DNA of 64,000 nucleotides, taken from the NCBI GenBank assembly GCA_026014875.1, contig JAOZHO010000027.1, positions 88,106-152,105 on the forward strand. Reading direction: 5' to 3'. This document shows positions 28,014 through 37,648 of the stretch, in pieces; position 1 is the first letter of the stretch; every line of letters begins with the position of its first letter. Source of the DNA: Candidatus Bathyarchaeota archaeon. GTDB lineage: Archaea > Thermoproteota > Bathyarchaeia > TCS64. Both the position numbers and the translations under genes were made by a program. The notes below the pieces were generated by a model. That model saw nothing but the letters and a program-made list of their open reading frames with translations. It searched no databases and was not told where the DNA came from.

Positions 28014-29735
28014 ATGTCGAAGAGTTGGGTCGTCGAGGAGCTGGGAGCGGATCTCATCCTAGTGAACGGCAAGGTCGTGACCGTGGACTCAGAGGGGACC
28101 GTCGCCGAGGCGGTCGCCGTCAGGGATGGGAGGATTCTCAGGGTAGGCTCCAACGGGGAGATCAAAGCGCTCGCAATGAGCGACGCAAGGGTCATCGACC
28201 TCGGGGGGCGGACCCTGCTCCCCGGGTTCGTGGACAGCCACGAGCACGTCATCAGGCGGGGGCTGAGAATGGACTGGGTCAACTGCAGGTCGCCCCCCAT
28301 GGAGACATTACGAGACATCATCGATGCATTGGCTGCGAAGGCATCTGAAAAACCCGAGGGAGACTGGGTTGTGGGGACATGGTTTGACGAGACGAAGCTC
28401 TCCGACGGGAGGTGGCCTAACAGGTATGACCTCGACGAGGCCAGCGACAGGCACCCTATCTACATGGGTCGGGCGGGAGGTCACAACGGGGTGGCGAACA
28501 GCTTCGCATTGGAGATCGCCGGTATCACCAAGGATACTCCTCAGCCGGAGGGGGGGCACATCGGGATGGATGAGTCGGGGGAGCCTACGGGGCGCCTCGA
28601 CGAGATCGCTGCTATGAACATGGTCCGGGACAGGATTCCCCAGCCTGGTTCAGAGGCGAAGACGAGGCTCCTGATAGATAACTGGGACGCCATCGAGGAG
28701 ACTCTGCAGAGCGGCCATGAGGGGACGGTGAGGCTCCTAGTGGATAACTGGGCAACATTCGAGGAGATGCTGCTGAGCTGGGGGATCACCACGGTTCACG
28801 AGGCTCACATCAAGGCCCCGGAGGCCTTAGCCTACCAAGAGCTCGACCGCGCCGGGAGGATGCGACTCCGGGTAGGGCTCATGCTCGACGGTATGTCACC
28901 CTATGAGGGCTCCGCGACCAGCGACCTCGCCCGCCAGGGGCTGAGGACGGGCTTCGGTTGGAGCGACAGGCTTTATGTCGTAGGGATCAAGATCGGCGTC
29001 GATGGTGCCATGGGGTCTCTTACGGCGTCGCTCAGGGAACCCTATGCGAACGACCCCGAGAATTATGGGATAAACAGGGTGACCCAAGAGGAGCTCACTC
29101 GGGAGACTGTGGCGCTCCACAGAGCCGGAAACCGTGCATGCATCCATGCCATCGGGGACTGGGCCATCGACATCGCGCTCAACGCCATCGAGGAGGCGGT
29201 GGAGAGCGCCCCCTGGACTGACCACCGCCACAGGATAGAGCACGCCGGCTATGTGAGACTCGATCAGCTGGAGAGGATGGCGAGGCTGGGGGTCGCAATC
29301 TCGGCTTCCATCGGTTTCTGCCACCCCATCGGGGACAGCCACATCGTGGCTTTAGGGGAGAATAGGCTCTGCGGCTACTACCCCATGAAGAGTTTCCTGG
29401 AGCACGGGATCGTGACTGGAGGGAACAGCGACAGCTTCGGTGAGAACTGGCCCATCACTGGAATTGCAGGATGCGTCACCCGGAGGTCCTCCGGCGGGGA
29501 CTACCTCTGCAGGGAGCAGGCCATCTCAGTCATGGACGCCATCAGAGCCTACACGGTGAACGGGGCTTTCCTCGAGGGGACCGAGGACGAGAAAGGCTCC
29601 CTGGAGCCGGGGAAGATCGCGGACATGGTGGTCCTTGACAGGGACATCCTCACCGTCGACCCCCTGGACATCGTCAACACCAGGGTGCTGATGACCATCG
29701 TGGGGGGCGAGGTCGTCTACGAGAGGGACTCGTAG
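28014..29735 (+). CDS. Amidohydrolase (YtcJ-like)
   Basis: DLGGRTLLPGFVDSHEHVI; HAIGDWAIDIALNAIE; HRIEHAGYVR; GSLEPGKIADMVVLDRD. Confidence 0.9.
   Translation: MSKSWVVEELGADLILVNGKVVTVDSEGTVAEAVAVRDGRILRVGSNGEIKALAMSDARVIDLGGRTLLPGFVDSHEHVIRRGLRMDWVNCRSPPMETLRDIIDALAAKASEKPEGDWVVGTWFDETKLSDGRWPNRYDLDEASDRHPIYMGRAGGHNGVANSFALEIAGITKDTPQPEGGHIGMDESGEPTGRLDEIAAMNMVRDRIPQPGSEAKTRLLIDNWDAIEETLQSGHEGTVRLLVDNWATFEEMLLSWGITTVHEAHIKAPEALAYQELDRAGRMRLRVGLMLDGMSPYEGSATSDLARQGLRTGFGWSDRLYVVGIKIGVDGAMGSLTASLREPYANDPENYGINRVTQEELTRETVALHRAGNRACIHAIGDWAIDIALNAIEEAVESAPWTDHRHRIEHAGYVRLDQLERMARLGVAISASIGFCHPIGDSHIVALGENRLCGYYPMKSFLEHGIVTGGNSDSFGENWPITGIAGCVTRRSSGGDYLCREQAISVMDAIRAYTVNGAFLEGTEDEKGSLEPGKIADMVVLDRDILTVDPLDIVNTRVLMTIVGGEVVYERDS
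28665..28796 (+). repeat. Imperfect 66-bp tandem duplication within amidohydrolase
   Basis: RLLIDNWDAIEETLQSGHEGTV followed by RLLVDNWATFEEMLLSWG. Confidence 0.65.
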
Positions 29736-29742
29736 AGCCGCC

Positions 29743-30354
29743 TCAGCTCTCGAGGAGCTTCAAAGCGGCTGACTTGGCCGCCATCTCGGCGAGGATGGGA
29801 TCGTCGGAGGAGCCGATGATTATCGCGTCCCCCGGGCTGGGCCCCAGCTCCTCCATGATGAGGCTGCGGACCGACTCGTCGAGGGGCTCCTCCATGCCGG
29901 GCATCCTGAGTCCCTGATCGTCGAGGACGAGGGTGGTGGCCCCCGAGGCCCCCGCTATGATCGCTGCGTCCCGCTGCTCGATGCCGCCTCTGACTTTCGA
30001 GGCCGCCCCCCTGATGAGCACCGCGTAGTTGATGGGGCCGACGGTGATGGGGAGGGCCGGGAGGCCGCACCCCCAGAGCAGATCCCCCAGAGCTTCCAGG
30101 GCCGCCTCCCCGTTTTTGGTTAGGCTCATCCCTCCCCGGCTGGTCTCGATGAGGCCTAGGGCTTTCATCCTGCCCACGAGGGTCCTGATGGTCCCCTCCC
30201 CGAGCCCCAGCTCCCTGGAAAGCTTCTGGCGCCCTATGCCCAGGCCCGAGCCTATGGATTCTAGCCCCATGAGGGCGTGGGCCTCGGTGTAGGCGGGAGG
30301 GCGCCCGGGAGCCACCTTCCCAGCGATCTCCCTGAGGATGATGAGGGCGTCCAA
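29743..30354 (-). CDS. Archaeal HTH protein (DUF4443/DUF2111-like)
   Basis: IGRQKLSRELGLGEGTIRTLVGRMKALGLIETSRGGMSLTKNG; C-terminal IIGSSDDPILAEMAAKSAALKLLES. Confidence 0.7.
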   Translation of the reverse strand: MDALIILREIAGKVAPGRPPAYTEAHALMGLESIGSGLGIGRQKLSRELGLGEGTIRTLVGRMKALGLIETSRGGMSLTKNGEAALEALGDLLWGCGLPALPITVGPINYAVLIRGAASKVRGGIEQRDAAIIAGASGATTLVLDDQGLRMPGMEEPLDESVRSLIMEELGPSPGDAIIIGSSDDPILAEMAAKSAALKLLES

Positions 30355-30413
30355 TACGGTTCTCTCTTAGGTTGTCCTCGGATGTCTATAACGGTTCCCG
30401 GTAGAACAAAGGG

Positions 30414-30530
30414 TTAGGCGGAGGTGTGCTCCCATGTCACCTCGTCGCCGTCGTGGAGGACCCAGAAATCCGCGGCGCTCGGTCCGTAGGCCCAGCTCTC
30501 CGCCTCGGCGTCGTAGTAGAACCGGAGCCA
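30414..30530 (-). pseudogene. C-terminal fragment of a DUF4430-like protein
   Basis: Reverse strand WLRFYYDAEAESWAYGPSAADFWVLHDGDEVTWEHTSA*; no start, abuts methyltransferase gene. Confidence 0.5.
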
Positions 30531-30535
30531 TTTAT

Positions 30536-31357
30536 CTATTTACGTACGCGAAAAAGGGCTCTGTTCCCAATTGTTGAAACCACCGCAGTCGACCTGAAAC
30601 CACACAGTTTACACTGTTTCACAATCTCCTCAACGCTAAACAGATACCTGCTATGATTATGCCCTTCATCGGGGGGGAGTTTCCTGACACGACCGCCGTC
30701 GATCAAAACATGTCCCTCGATGATTAACAAACCACCCGGTCTGAGTTTTGAAAATATTTTCTTTAAGGTTTGTATGGGATCACGGAGATGGTAGTAATTA
30801 CCCATCCAGTTGATTACATCAAAATCCATCCTGATACAATTTACATCATGGGCGTCTAAAATGATGTAATCGACCTCAGAGTTGATTATCCGTTTTCCAA
30901 CCTTGAAGCCCCTTGCATTATTTGGGTTGAATTCGAGGGCAACTACTTTGTCTGCTCCTCTCCGTTCAATCTCAAAACTGTAGTATCCATCCCAGGCACC
31001 AATATCCAGCACACGTTTTCCAGTCAGCGAGATAGGCAACGCCATTGTTTTCCATGTGTGCGTCCGCTCCGCGGTCTCACCGGGAGTTATTGTATCACCG
31101 AATCTAATGGTATGCCACCAAAACGGCACAGAGTTGATCATTTCGATAATTGTAGAAGTGTTGTAGAGGGTAGGAAACGGATGCTCAACGCGCTGCTTAA
31201 CTAGAATTGCATATTTACCACGGCCTCTCATCAACTCGTAGATGAACCAAAAGAATCGGTATAATATTCTGGGAATAGCTTTCTTGATTTGTTCTCGTTT
31301 ACCACTACTCATTTTGGGTAAGATTGCTCTTGTTTCCGAAATGTTTCGGTCTCCCAT
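30536..31357 (-). CDS. CmoB/DUF1698-like SAM methyltransferase
   Basis: SVPFWWHTIRFGDTITPGETAERTHTWKTM; KRVLDIGAWDGYYSFEIERRGADKVVALEF; GNYYHLRDPIQTLKKI. Confidence 0.85.
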   Translation of the reverse strand: MGDRNISETRAILPKMSSGKREQIKKAIPRILYRFFWFIYELMRGRGKYAILVKQRVEHPFPTLYNTSTIIEMINSVPFWWHTIRFGDTITPGETAERTHTWKTMALPISLTGKRVLDIGAWDGYYSFEIERRGADKVVALEFNPNNARGFKVGKRIINSEVDYIILDAHDVNCIRMDFDVINWMGNYYHLRDPIQTLKKIFSKLRPGGLLIIEGHVLIDGGRVRKLPPDEGHNHSRYLFSVEEIVKQCKLCGFRSTAVVSTIGNRALFRVRK

Positions 31358-31469
31358 CCGTTATCCACTCGGAATATGCTAATTTCTACTTTTTGATTAC
31401 TTGAGTTTTTACCGTGCGCGCTGCCTAGAAAGCCTCATATCCAATCGCCAAGTGAGAGCTTCATAGAGC

Positions 31470-32399
31470 ATGGGCACTAACGTATCTTTTCTGATGGGAG
31501 GGATGGCCGTCCAAGCGGTCCCCCGGCTGGCAGAGAAACGGGGTATAGTACTTGGCCTCCCCCCGGAGCGAATGCTCTACGGTATGGGACTCGCCGATCT
31601 GGTGGGCGTCCTCAGCAGCTACGATGAGAGTCTGAGGAGGATGGTGGCGGAGCACGACATCTCCTGGAAGGAGGTCTACGAGGAATCCGATGTGGGGCGC
31701 GAGAGGATGGCCCTCATCGAGGAAATAGGGCCAACGCGTGAAGACATAATCCTCGACGTAGGATGCGGCAAGGGCTTCACCACCATCGCCCTGGCGTTCG
31801 ATTCCTCGATGGTCTGCGGCTTGGACCTGATGAACGGCTTCGGAAGGCTGGGCTGGTGGGACAACTTCAGGCTGGAGATGGCCTCCCTCGGGCTCCAAGA
31901 ACACGTTTCAGGTGTGAGGGGGAGCGCGGCCGAGATCCCATATAGAGACGGGGGATTCACCCTCGCTGTCTCAGCTCACGCCCTGAGGAACTTCGATAGC
32001 AGATCCACCATCGTGTCCGCGCTCAGAGAGATGGGGAGGGCCACCCGGAGAGGGGGTCGAGTGGTGGTTGCCGAGAATCTTCCGGTGGCCAACTCGAAAG
32101 CCCAAGAGGCTCACCTCAGATACTTCGAGTTGAAGACCCGGGTCGTGAAGACGGACAGCCCCTACTGCTCCGAGGACGAGTTGACGGGGATGTTCGAGGA
32201 GGCAGGCCTGGAGGTGGCGAGACGGGAAGTGCTGGACTTCGACCTGTCGGCGGCGCCTCCGTTCTTCGTGTTGGATCCAGAAAAGGTGCCATCACAGGAA
32301 AGGAAGGACATCGTAGAGGAGTACCGCCTGGCCTGCGAGATGATCAGGGAGCACGGGGAGGCGTCTCCCCCGGTGCTGCTGTTAGAGGCTTATATCTGA
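31470..32399 (+). CDS. Class I SAM-dependent methyltransferase
   Basis: DIILDVGCGKGFTTIALAFDSSMVCGLDLMNGF. Confidence 0.8.
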   Translation: MGTNVSFLMGGMAVQAVPRLAEKRGIVLGLPPERMLYGMGLADLVGVLSSYDESLRRMVAEHDISWKEVYEESDVGRERMALIEEIGPTREDIILDVGCGKGFTTIALAFDSSMVCGLDLMNGFGRLGWWDNFRLEMASLGLQEHVSGVRGSAAEIPYRDGGFTLAVSAHALRNFDSRSTIVSALREMGRATRRGGRVVVAENLPVANSKAQEAHLRYFELKTRVVKTDSPYCSEDELTGMFEEAGLEVARREVLDFDLSAAPPFFVLDPEKVPSQERKDIVEEYRLACEMIREHGEASPPVLLLEAYI

Positions 32400-32443
32400 T
32401 TAGAGATCGAATATAGTTCATATCGAGTGGAGGAGGGTTCCCG

Positions 32444-32821
32444 TTGATCGATTATTTTACGGCCCCCGACGTGAGGAATAGGATCGAGGAGATCGTGGAG
32501 CTCCTCAGGTTCGAGCACGTCAACCTCGACAACCTCCACTGCGTCAGGAGCAGGGGCTCCAAGGCGAAGAGGACCATCGCCAGGATCCACGGCAGGAGCA
32601 GGATCTGGCAGGCGGTGGGCCTAGAGCCCGCGTACGTGATCGAGGTCATCGCGGAGCGGTTCGACAGGCTCTCCCCGGAGGATCAGGACAGGACACTAAT
32701 CCATGAGCTTCTCCACATCCCCCACGGGTTCAAGGGGGGGTTCCGGCATCACAGGGGCTACGTCAACGACGAGACCGTGGAGACCTGGTACAGGCGGTAC
32801 TGCGAGAAGAAGGGCGATTAA
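32444..32821 (+). CDS. Predicted zinc metallopeptidase
   Basis: LIHELLHIPHGFKGGFRHH (HExxH). Confidence 0.75.
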   Translation: MIDYFTAPDVRNRIEEIVELLRFEHVNLDNLHCVRSRGSKAKRTIARIHGRSRIWQAVGLEPAYVIEVIAERFDRLSPEDQDRTLIHELLHIPHGFKGGFRHHRGYVNDETVETWYRRYCEKKGD

Positions 32822-32856
32822 AAACGCTGTTAAACCAGACTATGCATGTAGCGGGT

Positions 32857-33750
32857 CTATGTGGATGATTCTTCCCTGATCCGCTTCCTGGCGAGCTCCA
32901 CGTACTCCTCGCTGTTATCCACGCCGATGTAATGCCGTTTGGTCTTCAGGGCGGCGACGCATGTGGTGCCGCTTCCGCAGAAGGGGTCGAGGACCACGTC
33001 CCCTTGGAAGGTGTAGAGCTGGATGAGGCGGTAGGGGAGCTCCACGGGGAAGGGGGCGGGGTGGCCCACTCTCTTCGCGGACGCGGTGGGGAAGCTCCAG
33101 ATGCTCTTGGTGTACTCTAGGAACTCGTCCCGGGCGATGGTGCTCTCCCTGTCCCCCCTCTCCCGCTTCATGGAGCCCTTGGAGAAGACGAGGATGTACT
33201 CGTGGACGTCCCGGAGGGTGGGGTTGGAGGCGCTGAGCCAGCTCCCCCACGCCGTGCTGGACCCCGCGCTCGCGGCCTTGGACCAGATGATCTCCCCCCG
33301 CATCAGGAAGCCGATCTCGGCCATCTCTTCGATGATGTAGCTGTGGAGGGGGATGTAGGGACGCCTCCCCAGGTTCGCAACGTTGACGCAGGCCCGGCCC
33401 CCCACCACCAGCTTTCTGTGGACCTCCCCGAAGACATCCCGGAGGAGCCCCCGGTACTCCTCAAGGCCCAGGTCCTCGTCGTAGTCCTTCCCGACGTTGT
33501 AGGGGGGCGAGGTCACCATGAGGTGGACGCTCTCGTCGGGGATCATCGACAGGTCTCGGCTGTCGCCGCAGATCACGGTGTCTAAGATGGCTTCGGGGAT
33601 GCTCCGCTCGATGAGTTCCCCGGGGTTCTCCGGGGTTTCACCGTATATTTTTCGGGAGTAGAACTTAGAGGAGTCGTGGCTCTCCCGTTTGGAGACCCCG
33701 AAAGAGCTCGTCTTCGTTCCCCGTTTACCCTCGGAACCCATGCTCATCAC
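32857..33750 (-). CDS. Orphan DNA methyltransferase (N4-cytosine or N6-adenine)
   Basis: VTSPPYNVGKDYDED catalytic motif; LDPFCGSGTTCVAALKTKRHYIGVDNSEEYVELA; no nuclease gene recognised nearby. Confidence 0.88.
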   Translation of the reverse strand: MMSMGSEGKRGTKTSSFGVSKRESHDSSKFYSRKIYGETPENPGELIERSIPEAILDTVICGDSRDLSMIPDESVHLMVTSPPYNVGKDYDEDLGLEEYRGLLRDVFGEVHRKLVVGGRACVNVANLGRRPYIPLHSYIIEEMAEIGFLMRGEIIWSKAASAGSSTAWGSWLSASNPTLRDVHEYILVFSKGSMKRERGDRESTIARDEFLEYTKSIWSFPTASAKRVGHPAPFPVELPYRLIQLYTFQGDVVLDPFCGSGTTCVAALKTKRHYIGVDNSEEYVELARKRIREESST

Positions 33751-33898
33751 CTGAAATATGTCGGAACTTTGTTTCTCGGGAGCGCTGCATCCAATGGAGG
33801 GCCTCGCTCCAACCCCTCATGGCGCCCGATGTATTGAAGCTTTTCCGGTGGGAGCTCTGCGTGCGTACGTGACGAAGCGGTCAACATCTGGCGCCCGC

Positions 33899-34267
33899 TC
33901 ATGGGGCGATAGGTGTCTCCCGGGGTTCCGTGCCCCCTATGATTGAGAGCTGGGTCATCCCCTCCTCCTCGGATGCCCCGTGCTGGTGCATCATATTCGC
34001 GGGGACGAAGACGAGCTGTCCCTGGTGGAGTTCGATCTCCCCGTCCTCGGAAGCGATTATCCCTTTGCCCGAGACTATCCATGCGTACTGGTCCTGGGCG
34101 TGGGCGCTCCAGGGCCTCCGGATCCCCGGGGGGAACCTCACGACCGTGATGCTTAGGCCGAGGGTGCCGGTGGAGGCGTTCGAGATCCTATCAATGATTG
34201 CCTCACCGGGGGCTCCTGGAGCCAGGTCCGTCTCTGGCTCTATGACTTGGATTCCTATAGGCGTCAT
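33899..34267 (-). CDS. Cupin-domain protein
   Basis: RPWSAHAQDQYAWIVSGKGIIASEDGEIELHQGQLVFVPANMMHQHG. Confidence 0.85.
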   Translation of the reverse strand: MTPIGIQVIEPETDLAPGAPGEAIIDRISNASTGTLGLSITVVRFPPGIRRPWSAHAQDQYAWIVSGKGIIASEDGEIELHQGQLVFVPANMMHQHGASEEEGMTQLSIIGGTEPRETPIAP

Positions 34268-34318
34268 GCATGAGATACCGGGAGATGGGGGATAAATCGT
34301 TTCCGAGGGAGCGGGGGC

Positions 34319-35311
34319 TCAGGCGGGCTCCCCGATTACGCCCCGGAGCCCCTTCTCGCCGATGATCGCCTCGATCCTCGACCAGGTCTCGTCTTCGATG
34401 TAGATCCCCTCCTCCCGGAGCTTCAGCTTTTTCAGGTACTCGGGCTCCCCGGGATGCTGGACGCCCACGGCGCCGGAGGGCGGCGAGGTCTTCACGAACT
34501 CGGCGAAGCTGGACACCTCCTCCTTGAACTCGTCGAGGGGGCGGAAGGCCTCCACGTTGAAGACGGCGATGAAGCATCCGTCGTTGTGGCGGTGCTCGAT
34601 GCCGTGGCGGGCCTCGAAGGCGGCGGGGTCGGTGCCGTAGCCGATGCCCGTGAGTATCCCCGAGAACATCTCCACCATGAAGCTGAGACCGAAGCCCTTG
34701 TGGCCCTGGTCGCCCCCCAGGGGCAGTATTCCGCCTCCTCGGGGCAGGTCGAAGGGGTCCGTGGAGGGGTTCCCCTCGGCGTCCAGTATCCATCCCTCCG
34801 GGACCTCCTCCTTTCGGGCCCTGGCGACGCCCACCTTCCCGGCTGCGACGACGCTGGTGGCCATGTCGAGGAAGACGGGGGCCTGTTGGTTGCTGGGGAC
34901 TGCGATGGAGAGGGGGTTGGTCCCCAGGCGCACCTCCCTCCCCCCGAAGGGGACCACGCTCTTCCTCCCGGCCCCCGAGTCCGCAGTGATGAGCCCTATC
35001 ATTCCCTCCTCCGCGGCCATCATGGAGTAGTCGGCGAGCCTCCCGATGTGGCCCTGGTAATGGACGGTGACCGCGGCGACGTTGTGCTTCTTCGCCTTCT
35101 CGATGGCGAGGCGCATAGCCCTCTCGGTGACCACGAAGCCGAAGCCCCAGTTGCCGTTGATCCGGGCGGTGGTGGGGGTCTCGTGCTCCACCTCGAAGGG
35201 GGCACCGGGGACGATCTGGCCCAGCTTGATCCGGTTGACGTAGGTGGGGACCTGGATGACGCCGTGGGAGTCGTGGCCCGCGAGGTTAGCCCCGACGAGG
35301 TGCCTCGCCAC
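34319..35311 (-). CDS. Ldh-family (malate/L-lactate/ureidoglycolate) oxidoreductase; true start unclear
   Basis: VGANLAGHDSHGVIQVPTYVNRI; NPLSIAVPSNQQAPVFLDMATSVVAAGKV; family N-terminus continues upstream in frame. Confidence 0.87.
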   Translation of the reverse strand: MARHLVGANLAGHDSHGVIQVPTYVNRIKLGQIVPGAPFEVEHETPTTARINGNWGFGFVVTERAMRLAIEKAKKHNVAAVTVHYQGHIGRLADYSMMAAEEGMIGLITADSGAGRKSVVPFGGREVRLGTNPLSIAVPSNQQAPVFLDMATSVVAAGKVGVARARKEEVPEGWILDAEGNPSTDPFDLPRGGGILPLGGDQGHKGFGLSFMVEMFSGILTGIGYGTDPAAFEARHGIEHRHNDGCFIAVFNVEAFRPLDEFKEEVSSFAEFVKTSPPSGAVGVQHPGEPEYLKKLKLREEGIYIEDETWSRIEAIIGEKGLRGVIGEPA

Positions 35312-35497
35312 GGTCCCGGCCTCGTGCTCTGATGCTCCGTAGGCCCGGAATATGTGGTAGCATGTTTTCTCCAGGTATTCGGGTGAGAATGTTGGGATGT
35401 CACAAACCTCCGATTCTTAGCGATATCATCAATCGTAGGTGGTATTAGACTGCTGGGGTCTCGAATCGCCAGGGAGAATCTTGATGGCCCGGGGCGT

Positions 35498-35869
35498 TCA
35501 AGTGATCTCCAGGGGCATACGCTCTCCCCTTTTGTTGTAGACGGCCACCCGGTCCCGGGTGTAGGGATACGCGACGATGACCATGATCCTCCCGTATATG
35601 TGGTTGAGGTCTGTGGGGGAGGGCCGGGGGCTCCCGGAGGGGTGGGAGTGGAGTGTGCCCACGATGGAGAAGTCGATGGGGAGCATGTGAGGGCGGAACT
35701 GGGCGAAGCCCCTCCCCGTGCTCGCGAAGGGGGGGAAGAGGTGTTCCTCGAGGGTTATCTCGCCTTTGCTCACTTTCCCTCTGAGGAGTAGCAGGGCCTC
35801 CCGGGGGTGCTGCATCTTTGCGAAGAGAAGCAGGGAGTCCAAGAGCTCCCCGGGAATGGCGACGTTCAT
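35498..35869 (-). CDS. JAB1/MPN (JAMM) domain protein
   Basis: IVGTLHSHPSGSPRPSPTD JAMM motif. Confidence 0.85.
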   Translation of the reverse strand: MNVAIPGELLDSLLLFAKMQHPREALLLLRGKVSKGEITLEEHLFPPFASTGRGFAQFRPHMLPIDFSIVGTLHSHPSGSPRPSPTDLNHIYGRIMVIVAYPYTRDRVAVYNKRGERMPLEIT

Positions 35870-35899
35870 GGCCAGGTTAGTATTTGGGGGGCCTCTCCT

Positions 35900-37321
35900 T
35901 TAAGAGACTCTTCTCTCCGGTGACCCGGACGCACCCGCCATATTCACCCAGTCGTTCAGCCCTATGCTGCTCCAGACGAACCTCGTGGGAGCCAGCGCCC
36001 CCCTGCATCCGAGGGCCCTATCGCCTCTCGCAGTCATCATCCAGGCCTCGTTCCAGAGCCCTTTGGAGGCCAGCGAGTGCCCCCGCCTCAGGAGTCGCCA
36101 GCCCTCCAGTGCATCCACCTCGATCGATCCGCCGTCCATGTATTCGCATAGGTCGTCGAGGGGCTCGTTGGCCGCCATCCTGATCCTTGATAGGTTCTCG
36201 AGCACTGCGACGAGGAGCTCTTTCTCGTGCTCCGCTTGGGGCTCCAGGTCATCGGTTGACTCCAGCGCCCTCTCGAAGCCTTTCACCGCATCCGCCTTGT
36301 TCCCCATGAGGCTGTCTATCACGCCGCAGTTGTTCAGGGACGCAGCGATGACGTATCTGTCTCCTGTCGTGCTGCTGGACTTTAAGGACTCCCTGATGAG
36401 CGTCTGGGCGTCTCTGCGTCTGGCTCTGCTCCCCAGAACCACCCCGAGGTTGCAGTTGGTGTGGGCTCTCCCGTTCTCGTCCCCTATCGCATTGTAGGTC
36501 TCAAGGGCTTCGGAGAACGCCTCCTCCGCTTCCTCGAACCTCTTCAGTCTCCCGGCCACCACGCCCAGGTTGTTCAGCGTGTCGGCGAGGGCTTTCTTGT
36601 TGTCGGCCCTCCGGAAATGGAGTATCGCTTCCGAGTGGAGCGTCTCCGCTTCGCCCCGATCGCCGGCTCTGTCGGAGAGCTGCCCGAGCCTCAGCAGGGT
36701 ATCGGCAAGCATCCCGCAGGAGCCTTTTTCCCTCAGCAGGTCTGCCGCCTCTCCCAGCCGTGAGGCCGCTTTCTCCCCTTTTCCCAGGAGCAGCCATACC
36801 TTGGCGAGGGTTCTCAATACGTCCGCTGTCCCCTGGGTGTCGCCCAGTCCCCTGGATATCTGGAGGGCCTCGTAGAGGTGGATGCCGGCCTTCCCGTGTT
36901 CCCCCTGCTCCATGTGGATCGCCGCCAAGTCGGATAGGGTCTCGAGGAGGGGCTCTGATTCGCCTCGCTCTCTGAGATAAGGGAGGATCTGGGTGAGACC
37001 GCGTCCTGCGCCCTTCGGGTCACCCATCTCCATGAGGGCCACGCTCAGGAGCTTGGAGACCTGGACCGATGAGGCTTCGTCCCCGAGCCCTCGGTACACC
37101 CCTTGGGCTTCCTCGAGGAGGGGGCGGGCGACATGAGGACGCCCGAGGTCCAGATTCAGTGAACCCAGGGAGTGGAGGGATTCGGCCAGCCTTTCAGATT
37201 CGTCGCTGCGCCTCAGGGTATCGATGGCATCCTCCAGGTGGGCCTTGGCCCTGATTATTTCGCGATTCTCGGAGGGGGTGTTAGACGCCTCGTCCTTGTC
37301 GCTGAGGTCGGATGCTTTCAT
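35900..37321 (-). CDS. TPR-repeat protein
   Basis: Multiple degenerate TPRs, e.g. ALADTLNNLGVVAGRLKRFEEAEEAFSEALETYNAIGD. Confidence 0.85.
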   Translation of the reverse strand: MKASDLSDKDEASNTPSENREIIRAKAHLEDAIDTLRRSDESERLAESLHSLGSLNLDLGRPHVARPLLEEAQGVYRGLGDEASSVQVSKLLSVALMEMGDPKGAGRGLTQILPYLRERGESEPLLETLSDLAAIHMEQGEHGKAGIHLYEALQISRGLGDTQGTADVLRTLAKVWLLLGKGEKAASRLGEAADLLREKGSCGMLADTLLRLGQLSDRAGDRGEAETLHSEAILHFRRADNKKALADTLNNLGVVAGRLKRFEEAEEAFSEALETYNAIGDENGRAHTNCNLGVVLGSRARRRDAQTLIRESLKSSSTTGDRYVIAASLNNCGVIDSLMGNKADAVKGFERALESTDDLEPQAEHEKELLVAVLENLSRIRMAANEPLDDLCEYMDGGSIEVDALEGWRLLRRGHSLASKGLWNEAWMMTARGDRALGCRGALAPTRFVWSSIGLNDWVNMAGASGSPERRVS

Positions 37322-37370
37322 TTGCGCCCTCCCGAGTCTGCGCCCTAGAACCTCCGGGTTTGGAGCGGGA

Positions 37371-37487
37371 TTACATTACCGAGAGTGAGAAGCTGTGAAT
37401 GAGATCGAGGAAAACTTTGGTGAGGAAGCTCATTGTGAGATACACGGAGGCTGCGGAGAGGAGATACCCGAGGACCATACGCTTCAT
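37371..37487 (-). CDS. Possible 38-aa single-TM protein
   Basis: MKRMVLGYLLSAASVYLTMSFLTKVFLDLIHSFSLSVM*. Confidence 0.35.
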   Translation of the reverse strand: MKRMVLGYLLSAASVYLTMSFLTKVFLDLIHSFSLSVM

Positions 37488-37648
37488 GTCTTCCACCTTT
37501 CCTATGACGTTAACGAACATAATTCAGATATAAGGCTTCTCTGACGAAAAGAGCCATAATAATCCTTGTTTTGACAATTTTAGTCGATATTTCCCACTTT
37601 CTGCACTCACTTCCAGAACCGGGAAAAACTAAAAAATAATTCACGTCA

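Noticed and set aside
34454-35332. 292-aa plus-strand ORF
   Set aside because: Shadow of the Ldh-family gene; Gly/Val/His-rich mirror composition.
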